Positions 18,555 through 30,009 of a DNA stretch of 64,000 nucleotides are shown piece after piece. Both the position numbers and the translations under genes were made by a program. Every line of letters starts with the position of its first letter. Position 1 is the stretch's first letter. The stretch is from Costus lasius (lineage: Eukaryota; Streptophyta; Magnoliopsida; Zingiberales; Costaceae). The notes under the pieces were generated by a model that ran no database searches, was not told the DNA's origin, and saw only the letters and a list, made by a program, of their open reading frames with translations. The stretch is from the NCBI GenBank assembly GCA_027563935.2, contig CM050449.1:15204501-15268500 (forward strand), read 5' to 3'.

Positions 18555-19560
18555 ACATAAAAAAAAAAAGAGAGAAAAGATCTTATATATACCGGATGCA
18601 ATACACTTGCCAATATTAAAAAAAATATAATAAAATAAAATGGTGTCAAGAATGGGATGCGCATGGGAACAGGAGAAGGAAAGCCTGGCGGCGTCCACCA
18701 GGGATGGCGTCCACAGGGATGAGAAGAAAAGATATCATCCAATCTCACCAAATGACAAGACAAGTCAAAAAAAAAAGGGGATAAAAAAAAAACTCAAAAA
18801 AAAAAAAATTTCAAAGAAGGTTTCAAAGAAAAGATTTCAAAGAAGGTTTGGCGATGGACAAAGCTGTCAGCAGGTGAGGGAATGGCCAGAGCTGACAAGG
18901 AAAAGAGAAATGGGTCGCTGCAGTAAAAAAAGTCATCAAACAAAAAGGAGAGCAGCAGTTTCTCATCAGGTGGTGCCTTATATAAAGAGAGGCTAGCAAA
19001 CAAAAAAAGAAAAAAAAGGGACGCACGCTGCTGCAAAGAGAGAAAAAAGAAGTACCAGGAAGCTGCAAGGAGGAACGTCTGAAGGTAAGAAAGGGAAGTT
19101 TTTTTTTTTTTTTTTACTTACGTAGGCCTGAGGTGCACTAAGCACCGGTGGCATTTAGGCCTAAGGTGCACTAAGCGCCGGTGGCATTGCAAAACGCCGG
19201 AGAAAGAAGTGAGGAGGTAAAAAAAAACGAGGCAAAGAAATGAGGGGAGGTACGAAGGATTAAAAAAAAAAAAAACAACAAGAGAAGAGAGGAGAAGAAA
19301 AAAAAAAGAGTGATGCTGTATAAAAAAGGGGAAAGGGAGAAAGCATTCGAGAGAACCAGGCTCAAAGTCACGTAAAAAGGAAAAGAGAGAGAGCCAAAAG
19401 AAATAAAAAGGAGAACGAAGGATTCATACGCCCGAAGAAATAAAAAGTCTAAGAAAAAAGCTAACCTGATACGAGCCGCCTGTTGCTGCTCCCGTCTGCT
19501 GAAAATGCTGCTTAAAAAAGGGGGGTGGAGAGGAGAAATCGTTTCGATGAGAACGAGAGA
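18555..19560 (+). repeat. Polypurine-biased tract (about 1 kb)
   Basis: The + strand is dominated by A and G (repeated aaaaaag, gagaaaag, aaaaaaaa blocks) for about 1 kb. A short direct repeat containing ctaaggtgcactaagc and its variant lies at 19130-19190. No coding frame is convincing on either strand: the apparent minus-strand ORFs are low-complexity Phe/Ser/Leu readings of the purine tract. Confidence 0.6.
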
Positions 19561-19792
19561 GCACTGAAATGGACTAAGGCTAATCAATTAAGTGATGAGG
19601 AACGTCTCTCGTCAGGACGCTGCTAAGCTTCAAACCTTGAGGTAGACAACCATGAACAAAAAGGAGAAAAAGGGGTGGAGAGGAGAAACAAAAAAAAACT
19701 TTAGAGGAAATCTTGCCTCACAGAAGAAGCGACGAAGTAATCATATAAAAGTCAGATAAGAAACAGAAATTATTCGGATGAAAATTGCTACA

Positions 19793-20005
19793 TCGTCAGT
19801 ATTCATGCCAGAAAAGAAAGAAAGAAAAAAAAAGGGGAACAGATAAAAATAGAAACATTTGAACAAAACCCTGTCTCTTTTCTTGCCCGAAGCGGACGAA
19901 GATCGCTGCATTGTCAATATTCATGCCGGGAGGACAATAAAAAGGGAAAGGACAGGTGAAAACGGAGCATTTGAATAAAACCCTATCTCTTTTCTTACCG
20001 GAGAA
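19793..20005. repeat. 118-bp tandem duplication
   Basis: tcgtcagtattcatgcc at 19793 recurs as ttgtcaatattcatgcc at 19911. Both are followed by a purine stretch and then tttgaa(c/t)aaaaccct(g/a)tctctt. Confidence 0.8.
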
Positions 20006-20856
20006 GAGAGTCACCGCCCGTCCCTTGCGCTTCCAGCCATTCGACTCATCTTCTGCTCCAGCGATGCTACGCAGCCTGAACGCAGCCTGAAGAGTGTTGC
20101 GCCTCAGAAAATAGTAGAAATAGCATCATAATCGCCAACAGCTTAGCCGCTCAAGGGCCAACGTTGCTAGAGACATCGCGACGCTATCAATGTTCCCTCT
20201 CTGCGGTCTCACCGAATTTCATCGTCGGTTTCCCTCTTCCGCCGCGAACGAAAGCCTCCCGCTCGGCCAACTCAAGTCGCTTTCGCCAAGAGAGTTTGTT
20301 CGAGTTTTGTGACCTCTGTCTGTCGGATGGGGCAAGGCTTTACTCTTTGACCAAGCCTCACGAAGTTCAAAGGCGACCAAGTCTCACGAAGTCCAGAAAA
20401 GGTCTTACAAAGTCATAGCAATGAGACCAAATTAAGAATGGGATTGAAATCACCGGATCAGTAGCGACGTCTGCACATTATCCCTAATTAAATAATAAGT
20501 TCAAGTTATGAATCTGTTCTTTAAGCGTAATACGCTAAGTTCACGTCCGTCTCCCGGCCCCCCCTCCGATTGGTGTCTTCAGTACCTCCAAATTGTCATC
20601 CGGAGGAATAACCAAACCTTGCCCGCCGCATGAAACGATCAAAATAAGACTTACCAAGGGTACCTACTCTTTGACCAAGGGATATGACGTCAAGAAGCCC
20701 GACCTTCAAACGTCGGCTTGTTTTTTTTTTTTTTTTTTTTTTTTTACCCGATAATGTGACCAAGAGTCAATAATATCTCAAACTCCTCCCAAATTGAGTG
20801 ATTAATTTAAACAAAATTAGTAAGCCCTGACATGTTACAATGGAATATTGTTAATT

Positions 20857-20912
20857 GTTTGGGAGATACGTACGTCGACGTTTATCGTCGGGGCGTAGCT
20901 CCTCAATATAAC
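20857..20912 (+). repeat. 56-bp direct repeat, left copy flanking satellite array
   Basis: Begins gtttgggagatacgtacgtc and ends cctcaatataac. A copy with a few substitutions lies at 21640-21695, so the pair brackets the satellite array. Confidence 0.85.
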
Positions 20913-20934
20913 GATATGCCTATTGGAGTTGAAT

Positions 20935-21600
20935 TTCTAAAATTATCCGGCATGCCGTAAGGCCGGATAAATTTCCAAATTAAATTATCCACTACGCCGT
21001 GAGGCCGGATAAATTCCAAATTCAATTATCCACCACGCCGCAAGGCCGGATAAATTCCCAGATTAAATTATCCACCACGCCGCAAGGCCGGATAAATCCC
21101 AAATTAAATTATCCACCACGCCGCAAGGCCGGATAAATTCCCAAATTAAATTATCCACTACGCCGCGAGGCCGGATAAATCCCAAATTGAATTATCCACT
21201 ACGCCGTGAGGCCGGATAAATTTCCAAATTAAATTATCCACTACGCCGTGAGGCCGGATAAATTCCAAATTCAATTATCCACCACGCCGCAAGGCCGGAT
21301 AAATTCCCAGATTAAATTATCCACCACGCCGCAAGGCCGGATAAATCCCAAATTAAATTATCCACCACGCCGCAAGGCCGGATAAATTCCCAAATTAAAT
21401 TATCCACTACGCCGCGAGGCCGGATAAATCCCAAATTGAATTATCCACTACGCCGTGAGGCCGGATAAATTCCAAATTAAATTATCCACTACGCCGCAAG
21501 GCCGGATAAATTCCAAATCCAAATTATCCATCACGCCGCAAGGCCGGACAAAATTTCAAACCAAATCATCCAATACGCCATCAAGGTCGGGTGATCCTTC
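20935..21600. repeat. Satellite array, about 41-bp unit, about 15 copies
   Basis: The unit is of the form ccaccacgccgcaaggccgg followed by ataaattcccaaattaaatt. It contains an imperfect inverted repeat (ttatcc ... ggataa around gccgcaaggc). Variants at the third and thirteenth unit positions show a higher-order pattern: six consecutive units (about 248 bp, from about 20983) are repeated in the same order from about 21230. The last units, after 21519, are more diverged. There is no unique spacer sequence. Confidence 0.92.
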
Positions 21601-21639
21601 CAGTATCTAACACGCCTTGATGTATTGCGATGGGATATC

Positions 21640-21695
21640 GTTTGGGAGGTGCGTACGTCGATGTTTACCATCGGGGCGTAGCTCCTCGATATAAC
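21640..21695 (+). repeat. 56-bp direct repeat, right copy flanking satellite array
   Basis: Begins gtttgggaggtgcgtacgtc and ends cctcgatataac. It matches the copy at 20857-20912 with a handful of differences. Confidence 0.85.
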
Positions 21696-23440
21696 ATTGT
21701 ACTGCCTGGGCCGGATATTACCCAACACGCCGTTACAAGGCTAAAGTTCGACCAACGCAAATTGCCCATGTTGATGGGAACTCTTTTTTTCTCTTCTCAT
21801 GTCGAGAATATGTACCACGCCAAATCAAATTCATGAATGAAATTTTGTAAATGACATCATCTGATTATCGCTTTTATCTTGTTGCGTATTATAGATCTCT
21901 TAATCAAAGGTTCCCTAATTTTAGGGGTAATTAACAATGAGCGCCTGCGCTCATTGGAAGCCAGAACCCATTTGAACAAAAAGCCTTATTAATTTAAGGT
22001 GGATTTGAAACGGTCATAATACATTCCTAATGTAACGAAGATGACCCCACAATTCTATAATTGACATAGCCCATTCTACATTTGGTGAGTTAGAATCACT
22101 ATATAATTAGATTCTATAATTGGCATAGCACATCTTCCTCCCTCACCTCCCATTTTTTTTTTCTTCGTCTCCTCCTTGAATGCCTCTCTCCAGGGGGATG
22201 CTTGCCCTTAAAGCTCAAGGTACCTCAAATCCTCTTTTGGTTGATATGGTCTAGCAGCTGCAAAACTTTAAAAGAGTTGGCAGAGATCTCAAGATTGATT
22301 GCAAACTTAATTATCAGCAAACCTTAGGACAATGAAAAGTGCTCATGATCCCTACAAAAACAAGTCAAGGCAAGCCTGAACAGCAAACCTTAGGTTAATG
22401 AAAAGTGCTGCCTAGCTATAACTCACACTACCTTCTCTAAAGCAAATCAGATCATAAAATAAGCAGCAGCCTGAGGTGGAGGCATCATAGTTGAAGTATA
22501 AAAGAGCAGCTAGGGCTGACCCTAGAGGATCCACAACCTGTAAAGAGCACCTCATTTCACCAATTTCAGTGGCAATTCTTGGATCCCAAGCATTGCAGAC
22601 TCCTTTGCTCACCTCCCACTCTTCATAAGATTCAATATAGAAAGGAGTGGAGCAAGGAGAGAGTGATAGTATAATAATAAAACCAGCTGTAGCCCAGGAT
22701 CTATCTGCCTAATCTACTTCTTGAAAGAGAAGAAGGCTTTTGCTGGAATAAATTAAGCTATGAAGAATTGAAGGTCAAAGAAATAGTCTTAGCCTAAAAC
22801 AAAGTTCTTGCAGGGCCTAGTGTTTGTTGTATTGACTGATGAGAAGGCCCATGAGCTTTTGGGTATGGCCCACAAGTTTTTGTTTTACTTCTCTGTTTAA
22901 ATCTAGTTTTGGGCTATGGCCCACAGTTTTTTGTCAATAATTGGGCTAATTGGTAACTGAAGGCAGTTTTGATCCAAACAGTGTTTAGAGGATTTTCTTT
23001 ATTAAAATAAATGGAAAATGAATAAAAAATAAAAATGATTCTATTTTGGAAATTCAGTACTTAATAATGAAGAAGACTAAAGGACCTTTTAGCAAAATAA
23101 TGCTGATATAGATGAATAAAGTTAATATATCTCCTTTGATGTTTGAATAATACATATAAATCAACTATAATGAATTGGAAGTTTCAAAATATAAATCAAC
23201 TAAATTACCTAAAAAGTCAACTAGGATCAGAAATTGATCGAATAATTTTAATAATTTTCAATAAATTCTTGATGCCATCCATAGAAATGGACGATTATAA
23301 TCAACATAAGATTATACAATGCAGCCCTAGAAAAGAAGAAAAAAATCACCAAGAAAACATGTAACCTCGCAGATCGTTGGCGGAGTAAAGAGCCCGGCCC
23401 CCTACTTCGTTGTTAGGGCCAAAGCCCATCAATGCATTCC
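21696..23440. other. Intergenic region left of the glycosyltransferase
   Basis: AT-rich; no gene recognised. A short motif (aaaccttagg.taatgaaaagtgct) occurs twice near 22319 and 22384. A 66-codon minus-strand frame at 22412-22612 is open but has no recognised domain. The 3' end of the glycosyltransferase transcript should lie near the right edge. Confidence 0.4.
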
Positions 23441-24937
23441 CTACGGCCCGTCAAACGCCAAGGGGTATTTGCAGTATGTCTCGTTCTTGATGCACAGAAA
23501 CAATCGCTCATATGCCAGCGCCATCTTGCTCGCCGTGAACATCGCCTTCGCGTACTCCTTGCACGCCATCCCGCGCTCTGCTAGCCGCGCCTTCCCCTCC
23601 GCCACCACCGTCTCCAGTGCCTCCAGCAGCGCCTCCACATTCGGCGCGAACGTGAACCCAAACTCCTCGTCCACCACGATCGTCCCCTTTATGCTCGGGA
23701 ACCTCGTCGCCACCACCGCCTTCCCGCACTGCATCGCCTCCATCAGTGTCAGATCCAACCCCTGCGGCCGCAGCGTCGGGTTCAAGAACACATCGATGGC
23801 GTTATAGAACGCCGTTAGCTTTCCCGGCGGCACCGGACCGAGCGCCACCACGTTTGGGCCTAGGTCAGCGTACCGCTGGGCCCACGGCCCGGAACCAGCC
23901 ACGACCAGGTAGACATTAGGATACCGTAGTAGAAGCTTCGCGAACGCCTCGTACAGCAGCGGGTGCCCCTTATCCTTCACCAGCCTCCCCGCCACGCCCA
24001 TCACCACGGCGGTGCCATCAGTGGGCAGCCCGATCTCCGATCGGAACTCCTCGCCGAGACGGGCATCGGGGGCGAACTTGTCCTCGTCGACGCCATTAAG
24101 GATGACGTGGACGCGGCCGACCGGGATCTGATACACGTCGCGCAGCATCTCGCCGGTGCTGTCGCTGATGGCCACGTGGTGCGCGTAGTTCTGGAAGAAT
24201 CGAATCTCGCTGAGCACCTTGTAGATCGACTCGGCGAGGGAGCGATTGAAGGCCGGCGTCAGCGGTTCGTCGGGGCCGCGCGCGAGGTCCTGGTAGATGC
24301 CGGAGTGAAGGCCCTCGAGGGAAATCCCGTGCCAGGAGACGACGAGATTGGGCACGCCGCGGGCCCAGCGGTGGAACACCGCGACGCTCTCCGAGTGGAC
24401 TACGTCGAAGGGGCCGCCGCGGGCCTCCTCCGCTTCGTAGAGCGCCCACGCTTCGTTGCACCGCCAGTGCTCGCTGGAAAGGAAGTGGATCCGCGGGCCG
24501 TGTTCACCTGCCTCGGGCGAGCGCTCGCCGGAAGGGGGCTTGGAGGTGAAGACGTGGATGCTGTGTCCGCGGCGGGAAAGCGCGGAATGGAGGGTGAGCG
24601 CATGGCGCTCCATGCCCCCGGGGGCGGAGGCGACGGGCCACTTCCGGGTGAAGACGGCAATACGAAGCGCGGTGGGAGGGGAGCGGTCGGAGGTGAGGCG
24701 GAGGCTGTTCCAGGAGAAAACGATGTGGCGAAGGTCGCCGGAGAAGCTTCCTTTGGGAGAGGAGGGGGTGCTGCTGCTGCTGCTGCAGGGGACGAGGGAG
24801 GAGGAGTAGAGGAGGAGGATGGCGATGGCGGATAGGGTGAGGAGGAAGAGGAGGGAGATGTGGAGGTTGGGGGGGAGGGAGAGCATGGTGGAATTGTTGG
24901 GCTTCTTGGGGCGATGGTAGGCGGTGGGGAAGGCCAT
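23441..24937 (-). CDS. GT4/GT1-type glycosyltransferase, type II membrane protein
   Basis: An intact single-exon frame of 498 codons. A short cytosolic N-terminus is followed by one membrane anchor at about residues 26-46 and a Ser-rich stem, the layout of Golgi/ER-type glycosyltransferases. Residues 91-132 hold the N-terminal Rossmann region with the APGGMERHALTLHSAL nucleotide-sugar glycosyltransferase motif. Residues 311-430 are the C-terminal donor-binding domain (GVAGRLVKDKGHPLLYEAF, VVAGSGPWAQRY, NPTLRPQGLDLTLMEAMQCG). In the usual E-x7-E signature the first Glu is Gln here (QGLDLTLME), which I believe is normal in this plant subfamily. The C-terminus LCIKNETYCKYPL is also family-like. 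It resembles the uncharacterised Arabidopsis At1g73160-type proteins; donor and acceptor are unknown. The start at 24937 gives the anchor; Met18 is an alternative. Coding GC is high, as in many monocot intronless genes. Confidence 0.88.
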   Translation of the reverse strand: MAFPTAYHRPKKPNNSTMLSLPPNLHISLLFLLTLSAIAILLLYSSSLVPCSSSSSTPSSPKGSFSGDLRHIVFSWNSLRLTSDRSPPTALRIAVFTRKWPVASAPGGMERHALTLHSALSRRGHSIHVFTSKPPSGERSPEAGEHGPRIHFLSSEHWRCNEAWALYEAEEARGGPFDVVHSESVAVFHRWARGVPNLVVSWHGISLEGLHSGIYQDLARGPDEPLTPAFNRSLAESIYKVLSEIRFFQNYAHHVAISDSTGEMLRDVYQIPVGRVHVILNGVDEDKFAPDARLGEEFRSEIGLPTDGTAVVMGVAGRLVKDKGHPLLYEAFAKLLLRYPNVYLVVAGSGPWAQRYADLGPNVVALGPVPPGKLTAFYNAIDVFLNPTLRPQGLDLTLMEAMQCGKAVVATRFPSIKGTIVVDEEFGFTFAPNVEALLEALETVVAEGKARLAERGMACKEYAKAMFTASKMALAYERLFLCIKNETYCKYPLAFDGP

Positions 24938-27339
24938 GGTTGAAATGGAGGGGCTCTCGAATTGGGATAAAGTTAGGAACGGCTTCTTGGAGCATTCATG
25001 TGACTACGGCCAGAGGGAAGAACAGTGGAAGAAAGTCGCCCCTCCCAAGTTAGGCAAGTGTGAGCGAAACGGATGGGTGGGTGCGTTCCTCACGCCCTCT
25101 GCTAGGTGCGTTTACTTCGTGGTCTTTTTCTTTTCTTTGGGATTCTAATTCCATGAATTTTGGCTTTTAGTGTATTATTTTGAACAAGAAACCTATCGTA
25201 TACTCAACTAAAACTCCATCACTATAAATGAACAAAATAAAATGTTGGTCAAAATCAAATTGGTCTACTTTATGGGTGTTGGGGTATTTGCATGAGAGTT
25301 GACCTGTAGAAGTTGGAAATCAACTCGGTTCCTTTGGCACTCAAAGCAGAATCCGACTTTGTTTGCTTTATTTACTTCAATGCATGTGTAAGCTGGATCC
25401 TAAATTGTAGGCGAGTTTAGGTCCAGGCGACAGCAACATTTATGGCCTAGTAAAGTATGAATCATAGTCACACATGCAAGTCGCTAGAGGCACATCTTCC
25501 TATGAATTTACTAATCTTATAAACAATTGAGAAGACGATCACTCTATCAAATCATAATCTTTCCTTCCAAAAACATTGTCATTCTTATTATCAATATGGT
25601 TTAGCTTAGTTATATGCAAGCTTAAGAATTCTGTATTTAAGACCTCAAACAAGTACCAGGCAGCTAGGCAGTATTGACTTTTTGTTCCTCTTTCAAATGT
25701 TGGTAAAAAAGAAAAAAAATTTGGCAGCAGGTACCCACGTCGCATGCACACAAATCTTGAAATAGCCATATGAATCTCAAAGCGAAGTCAAGTCAATGCA
25801 CATAAAATTGAAGTCAAAATACACAAAATGGAACCGTTGTAACTCAGGTTTCGAGATTTCGAACTTGGGTTAGAGATAAAGCGGAGAAAAGTTTTCATTC
25901 ACCTCCTCCGCTCATCTACGGCATCCTCTGCTCACCTTGCGATATCCTTCAACTCTATCTTTTTCAGGGTTAATGTATTTTTCGTTTGACTTTGTTTGCT
26001 ATTCCCAAATTTTCTTTGCAGACATTGGCGTGCTCGCCACTGACGTTGCTTCAACCTCTGACAACCGCCCACACTACCTATGAAGCTGTCACTATCTGAC
26101 CTCCGACTGCTCGCATTTTGTTTGTCCTTCCCCTTTCTATTCTCTTGGTTTATTTTGATGTTGTATAGGTTGAATTAGTTCTAAATAAATCGTTTGAGTT
26201 TTTCTACTTTGTATTATGTACTTGAATCTACATTTTTATTTAATTGATGTATAGTAAAAGCAAGTAGGAAAATTCTATAATAAAAATAAGAAATACTCAA
26301 TCAAGATCATTAGTAGAGTCGGAAAAGTATATGAGTATGTAATGTAGAAGGAAACATATTAAACTAGGAAATTGTTCATGAAATTAGGTGGAGATTGATA
26401 ATCATGTAACAAATGCCAAAGTGTGTATCATTTTATTCAGATAGATAAATATAAAATAAAAATCTGAAATGAACTACAATATACAGAACGAACTATACTA
26501 TATATCTTCACATGGGTTGTAATCTATCTATATGAGTTAGTTAACATTCAATCCTTAAAGAAGAATAGCAAGTTGTTATTTTCTTCATAACATTGACATA
26601 AATTTCCAAGTAAAACAACATCAAAGCTTATGAGGATTTTGTTGTGGTTGATATTTCAACCATGCTAACTTGAGAAAATATCATTCAAAGTAATATCTAC
26701 TTCGACTTCCGTGAAAAGAAGTGTGGCATACATTTTATGTATAGCTACCGGATACACCTATTACATTCCTAGTTCTTTTTTAGTTATGGTGTAAGCTTCT
26801 TATGTTATTATTGATTTTGTTCATTAAATTTATAAAATATTTATTGTGTTGATGCATTTTGGGGTTTAATGAGCTCGTACTAAAGCTAGATTATTGTTTT
26901 CAGTTATTGTCAAAAAAATGACTTGCGAAAGTAGTATTTCTGGGGCACCCACATATTTCATTTATAAACAACAAGCTCAAGGCAAAAAAGAAAAATATGT
27001 GGATTATTGTCATGCATTAAGTCGATGCTCCCTTAATAGACTACACAAGTTTATAACTAGGTAAAATGAGGTAGTTTACTGAAAAATCCACTAATACATA
27101 CCTTATTTGGACATTTGTTATAAGACAACTTATTGCAATTAAATATGTCAGCTGTGGAATATATATATAATCCATACGGGAATATGATAGATGCGGGTTT
27201 ATGATTAATAAAAATTTTATTTCATTCTCCATTAGGCATATTTCGATCATCCTTGGTCTTTCAGACGAAGAAGAGTTGATGTGATTTACAAGTGATCGCC
27301 CTACTACTCCTTTTTACTTGAGAGAATTTAATGGGTAGC
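24938..27339. other. Intergenic region right of the glycosyltransferase
   Basis: Contains the glycosyltransferase promoter (minus strand, from 24938). Otherwise AT-rich with no recognised gene. Confidence 0.45.
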
Positions 27340-29562
27340 TAATAACCAGAAATGTGTTGGAAGATAAATTAAGATATTTGTGCTCTTCTGTAGCAAAGAT
27401 GGTGGACTATGAGAGAGTTCAGAGGTCGAGTATCATCTTGGTCTTTAGTTGTTTTCTATTTAGCCATATTAGTTTTTCATTGGATTCAAATATCGTCGCC
27501 TATGTCAAGGACCTTGGAAGAATAGGAGACTATAATTGGGCTGAAACAATATATCACTATCTAAAGATTGAGTTAACTGCTAGCTTCAAGAAGAAAAAGC
27601 TATTTGAGATTGGTGGTTGTGCGATCGTCCTTTGTGTAAGTATCTTCAATTACACAACATATTACTTTTATAACATTTTATGATTAATTTAATTTTATCT
27701 TATTTGTTGTGTAGGTTTGGTTCTAAGAGCATATTTTGTTATATGCTGATCATCAGGTGCTCGGTGTGTACCCACGGCTCTTTCGTTGGGCAAAGGTGAA
27801 AGTACCCCAATGCAATACATATTTCAAGAATTGTCTTAAGTTATACAAGGACATAGTATGATGCATTTTACTCAACTACTTATATTTGAATTCATCCCAG
27901 TTATGTTTTGATGCTAACTATGCTTCTTTGTATAGATTATTTTTGACATTTACGAAGACGAAGTTGAGCATGTGAATACACCAGAAGCATGCCCCGCAGA
28001 AGATGTTATACGTACCCATGCATTAGGAGACTTCTCCCCTGTGAGTATTACGATTTTTATTTAATTAATAGTAGTGTTTGTAAACTAAATTATAAAACTT
28101 CTTTGTAGATCAATAAAGAAACTGAAAGACTGAATACATAAATCATCCGTCTCAAAGAATAAATTGAGAAAGATTAGAATGTGGCTACGATAGAGAAGAT
28201 GACAGTGTTCACTCTTCATCTGATTAAATTAGAACAAAAGATGAATGAGACTCTTGATGAGAATATGGTCCTGAAAGAGCAACTACATAAGTTGTCTTCA
28301 ATGCCAAAAGAAGAAGCGACATATGAAGAACTAGAAGGTGGCAATAGTCGGAAAGATGGTGTGGAAGACATTGAGAAGAAAAGAGCCTGAGGAAAAATAA
28401 TTAGAACATAATTATGGTAGTAGTGAGCCCCTACACTTAGGAAAAGAAAAAAAAATCAAATATGGTGGAGGTTAGTAAGCAAACTCATAGGCAGTCATTC
28501 ATTTAGCTTAATATGTCATAATTTTAATATTTGTAACATATTTGTGCAAACCGTTGTTGTAGATGAATCAACACCAAATCTACCAATTGTCGACAAGGTG
28601 GATATCTTTATTATGGTCATATATGATGCCAAGTTAACTTGATTTCTTCACCTTCTTTTTGTCTCAAGTGTTTACTTGTTTACATTTTAGTATAAAGATA
28701 GAACAGACTATTGTAGTTGTTCTTGAATTTCAGAAGAAGAATAAAGTCAACTTGATATATTCCTGTCATAGGATATGTCGTGATTTAATGAAAATCAAGA
28801 ATTTAAAAGTCTCAAATCTGCGATGCCGTATTTGGACGATTAATTTACGAGGATGTAAGTATTCATGTAGTTACTTTTATATACTTTTTTATAAGTTTCT
28901 TATTTGATCAACTTCCACTTTGTAATTTTTATTCACATGATTCAGGTAATAAACGCATACGCAATATTACTGGCTGATAGAGCAAGACACGACAAAAAAA
29001 AAAAGATATAAATCATTTGCTTATATACATCCGACTGCAATATATCAGTTTATGTCTGGACATATTAGTGGATACTTCACGCTATTAGAGCACATTACTA
29101 GTGTAAAGATCCGAAGCATAAAAAGAATTATGGTGCTTGTATGCATTAAAAAAACATTGGTTTTTGTTACACATAGATTTCCTACGAAAGGAGGTTGTAG
29201 GTTACAATTCGATGAAACCAAGGAAGATTAATGAAGGTATTGTGGCAAGACATGTAAGTATTGCAATTCGGTTTCATATTATATATTATTACTTAGGGTC
29301 GCTAACTTATACACGTAATATTCATCAGCTTGAGTTACTTCGATTCCATATATCATCTACTTGCAAGGGAGGCAAGGAGAACGACATTACAAAATGGCCA
29401 TTCATATGGGCCGGCAATTGCCCAAAATAGTCTGACAGTGTGGACTATGCTTTATTCGTCATTAAATACATGGATTGTTTGACATGCAATGTGGACTTTG
29501 ATTTCAGCCAAGATGAAATGCAAAGGTTTAGGGTTCTTGTAAATTTGGTGCTCTTCACTAGA
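27340..29562 (+). pseudogene. Transposon-derived DUF1985/Ulp1 cysteine protease gene, inactive
   Basis: Pieces of a plant transposon-type Ulp1 gene, as carried by some Mutator-like elements, lie in order. A DUF1985-like region (27354-27830) includes IGDYNWAETIYHYLK, GGCAIVLC, a spliced VWF and LGVYPRLFRWAKVKVPQ. A coiled-coil linker follows (28175-28390). The Ulp1 C48 protease fold includes VINAYAILL at 28951, KHWFLLHIDFLRKEVVGYNSM at 29149-29213 and VIKYMDCL at 29458. The catalytic His (29155-29157) is kept. The Asp position of the usual YDS is Asn (29206-29208), and the DCG that carries the catalytic Cys reads DYA (29443-29451). There are also stops between the pieces. Family assignment comes from these motifs; terminal inverted repeats were not located. 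Confidence 0.7.
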
Positions 29563-29629
29563 GTGCTGCTGTGAATAGTGCAACTAGGTATTAAATACAT
29601 GCTACTGTGAATAATGCAAAGGTTTAGGG

Positions 29630-29965
29630 CTCTTGTATGATTATATAATTTTTATTTTTGTGGTCATTCAAAGTTGCAGCTTTGTTTTCAGCTGCAGTGT
29701 AACGGAACAGGGAAGACAAGCGGTACATCAGAATAAGGTGGATATCGTGCCATTGTACATCTGGGATAAAATGGTAAACTACATGATGCAAAAGGAGGTA
29801 GTTTTTTGTTATTACATTAATGTATAATTGTATAATTTTTATTTTTGTGGTCATTCAAAGGTGCAACTTTGTTTTCAGCAATAGTGTAACAGAGCATGAA
29901 GGACAAATGGTATGCCAAACTAAGGTTCCATGTGTGTCGTTGTGCATCTGGATAAAATGGTAAGC
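29630..29965. repeat. About 195-bp tandem duplication downstream of Ulp1 remnant
   Basis: The block ataatttttatttttgtggt cattcaaag..gca.ctttgttttcagc..agtgtaac ... catctgg.ataaaatggtaa occurs at about 29642-29778 and again at about 29834-29963. It may be a duplicated transposon segment. Confidence 0.75.
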
Positions 29966-30009
29966 TCTAGTAGTAGTTATGTTGTTATACATCTTATTAT
30001 GTAAGTGGT

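Larger units (their letters stand above)
18500..20856. other. Purine-rich and repeat-rich non-coding region
   Basis: No gene recognised. From about 18555 to 19560 the + strand is strongly purine-biased, with many A-runs and AGA/GAA repeats. Further right are a tandem duplication and sequence resembling transposon leader or LTR DNA. A T-run of more than 20 lies at about 20720-20745. Confidence 0.5.

Noticed and set aside
18794..19587. Phe/Ser/Leu-rich minus-strand frames
   Set aside because: Translations of a low-complexity polypurine tract, not genes.
20935..21600. CRISPR-like array
   Set aside because: Units are directly tandem with no unique spacers, and the context is a plant nuclear genome; it is a satellite.
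22412..22612. 66-codon minus-strand frame starting MSKGVCNAWDPRIATEIGEM
   Set aside because: It reads protein-like but I recognise no family and find no supporting exons or splice context, so it is not called as a gene.
23963..24835. 290-codon plus-strand frame with Gly/Ala/Val-rich translation
   Set aside because: Antisense shadow of the GC-rich glycosyltransferase exon; no domain, and the minus-strand frame has clear family motifs.
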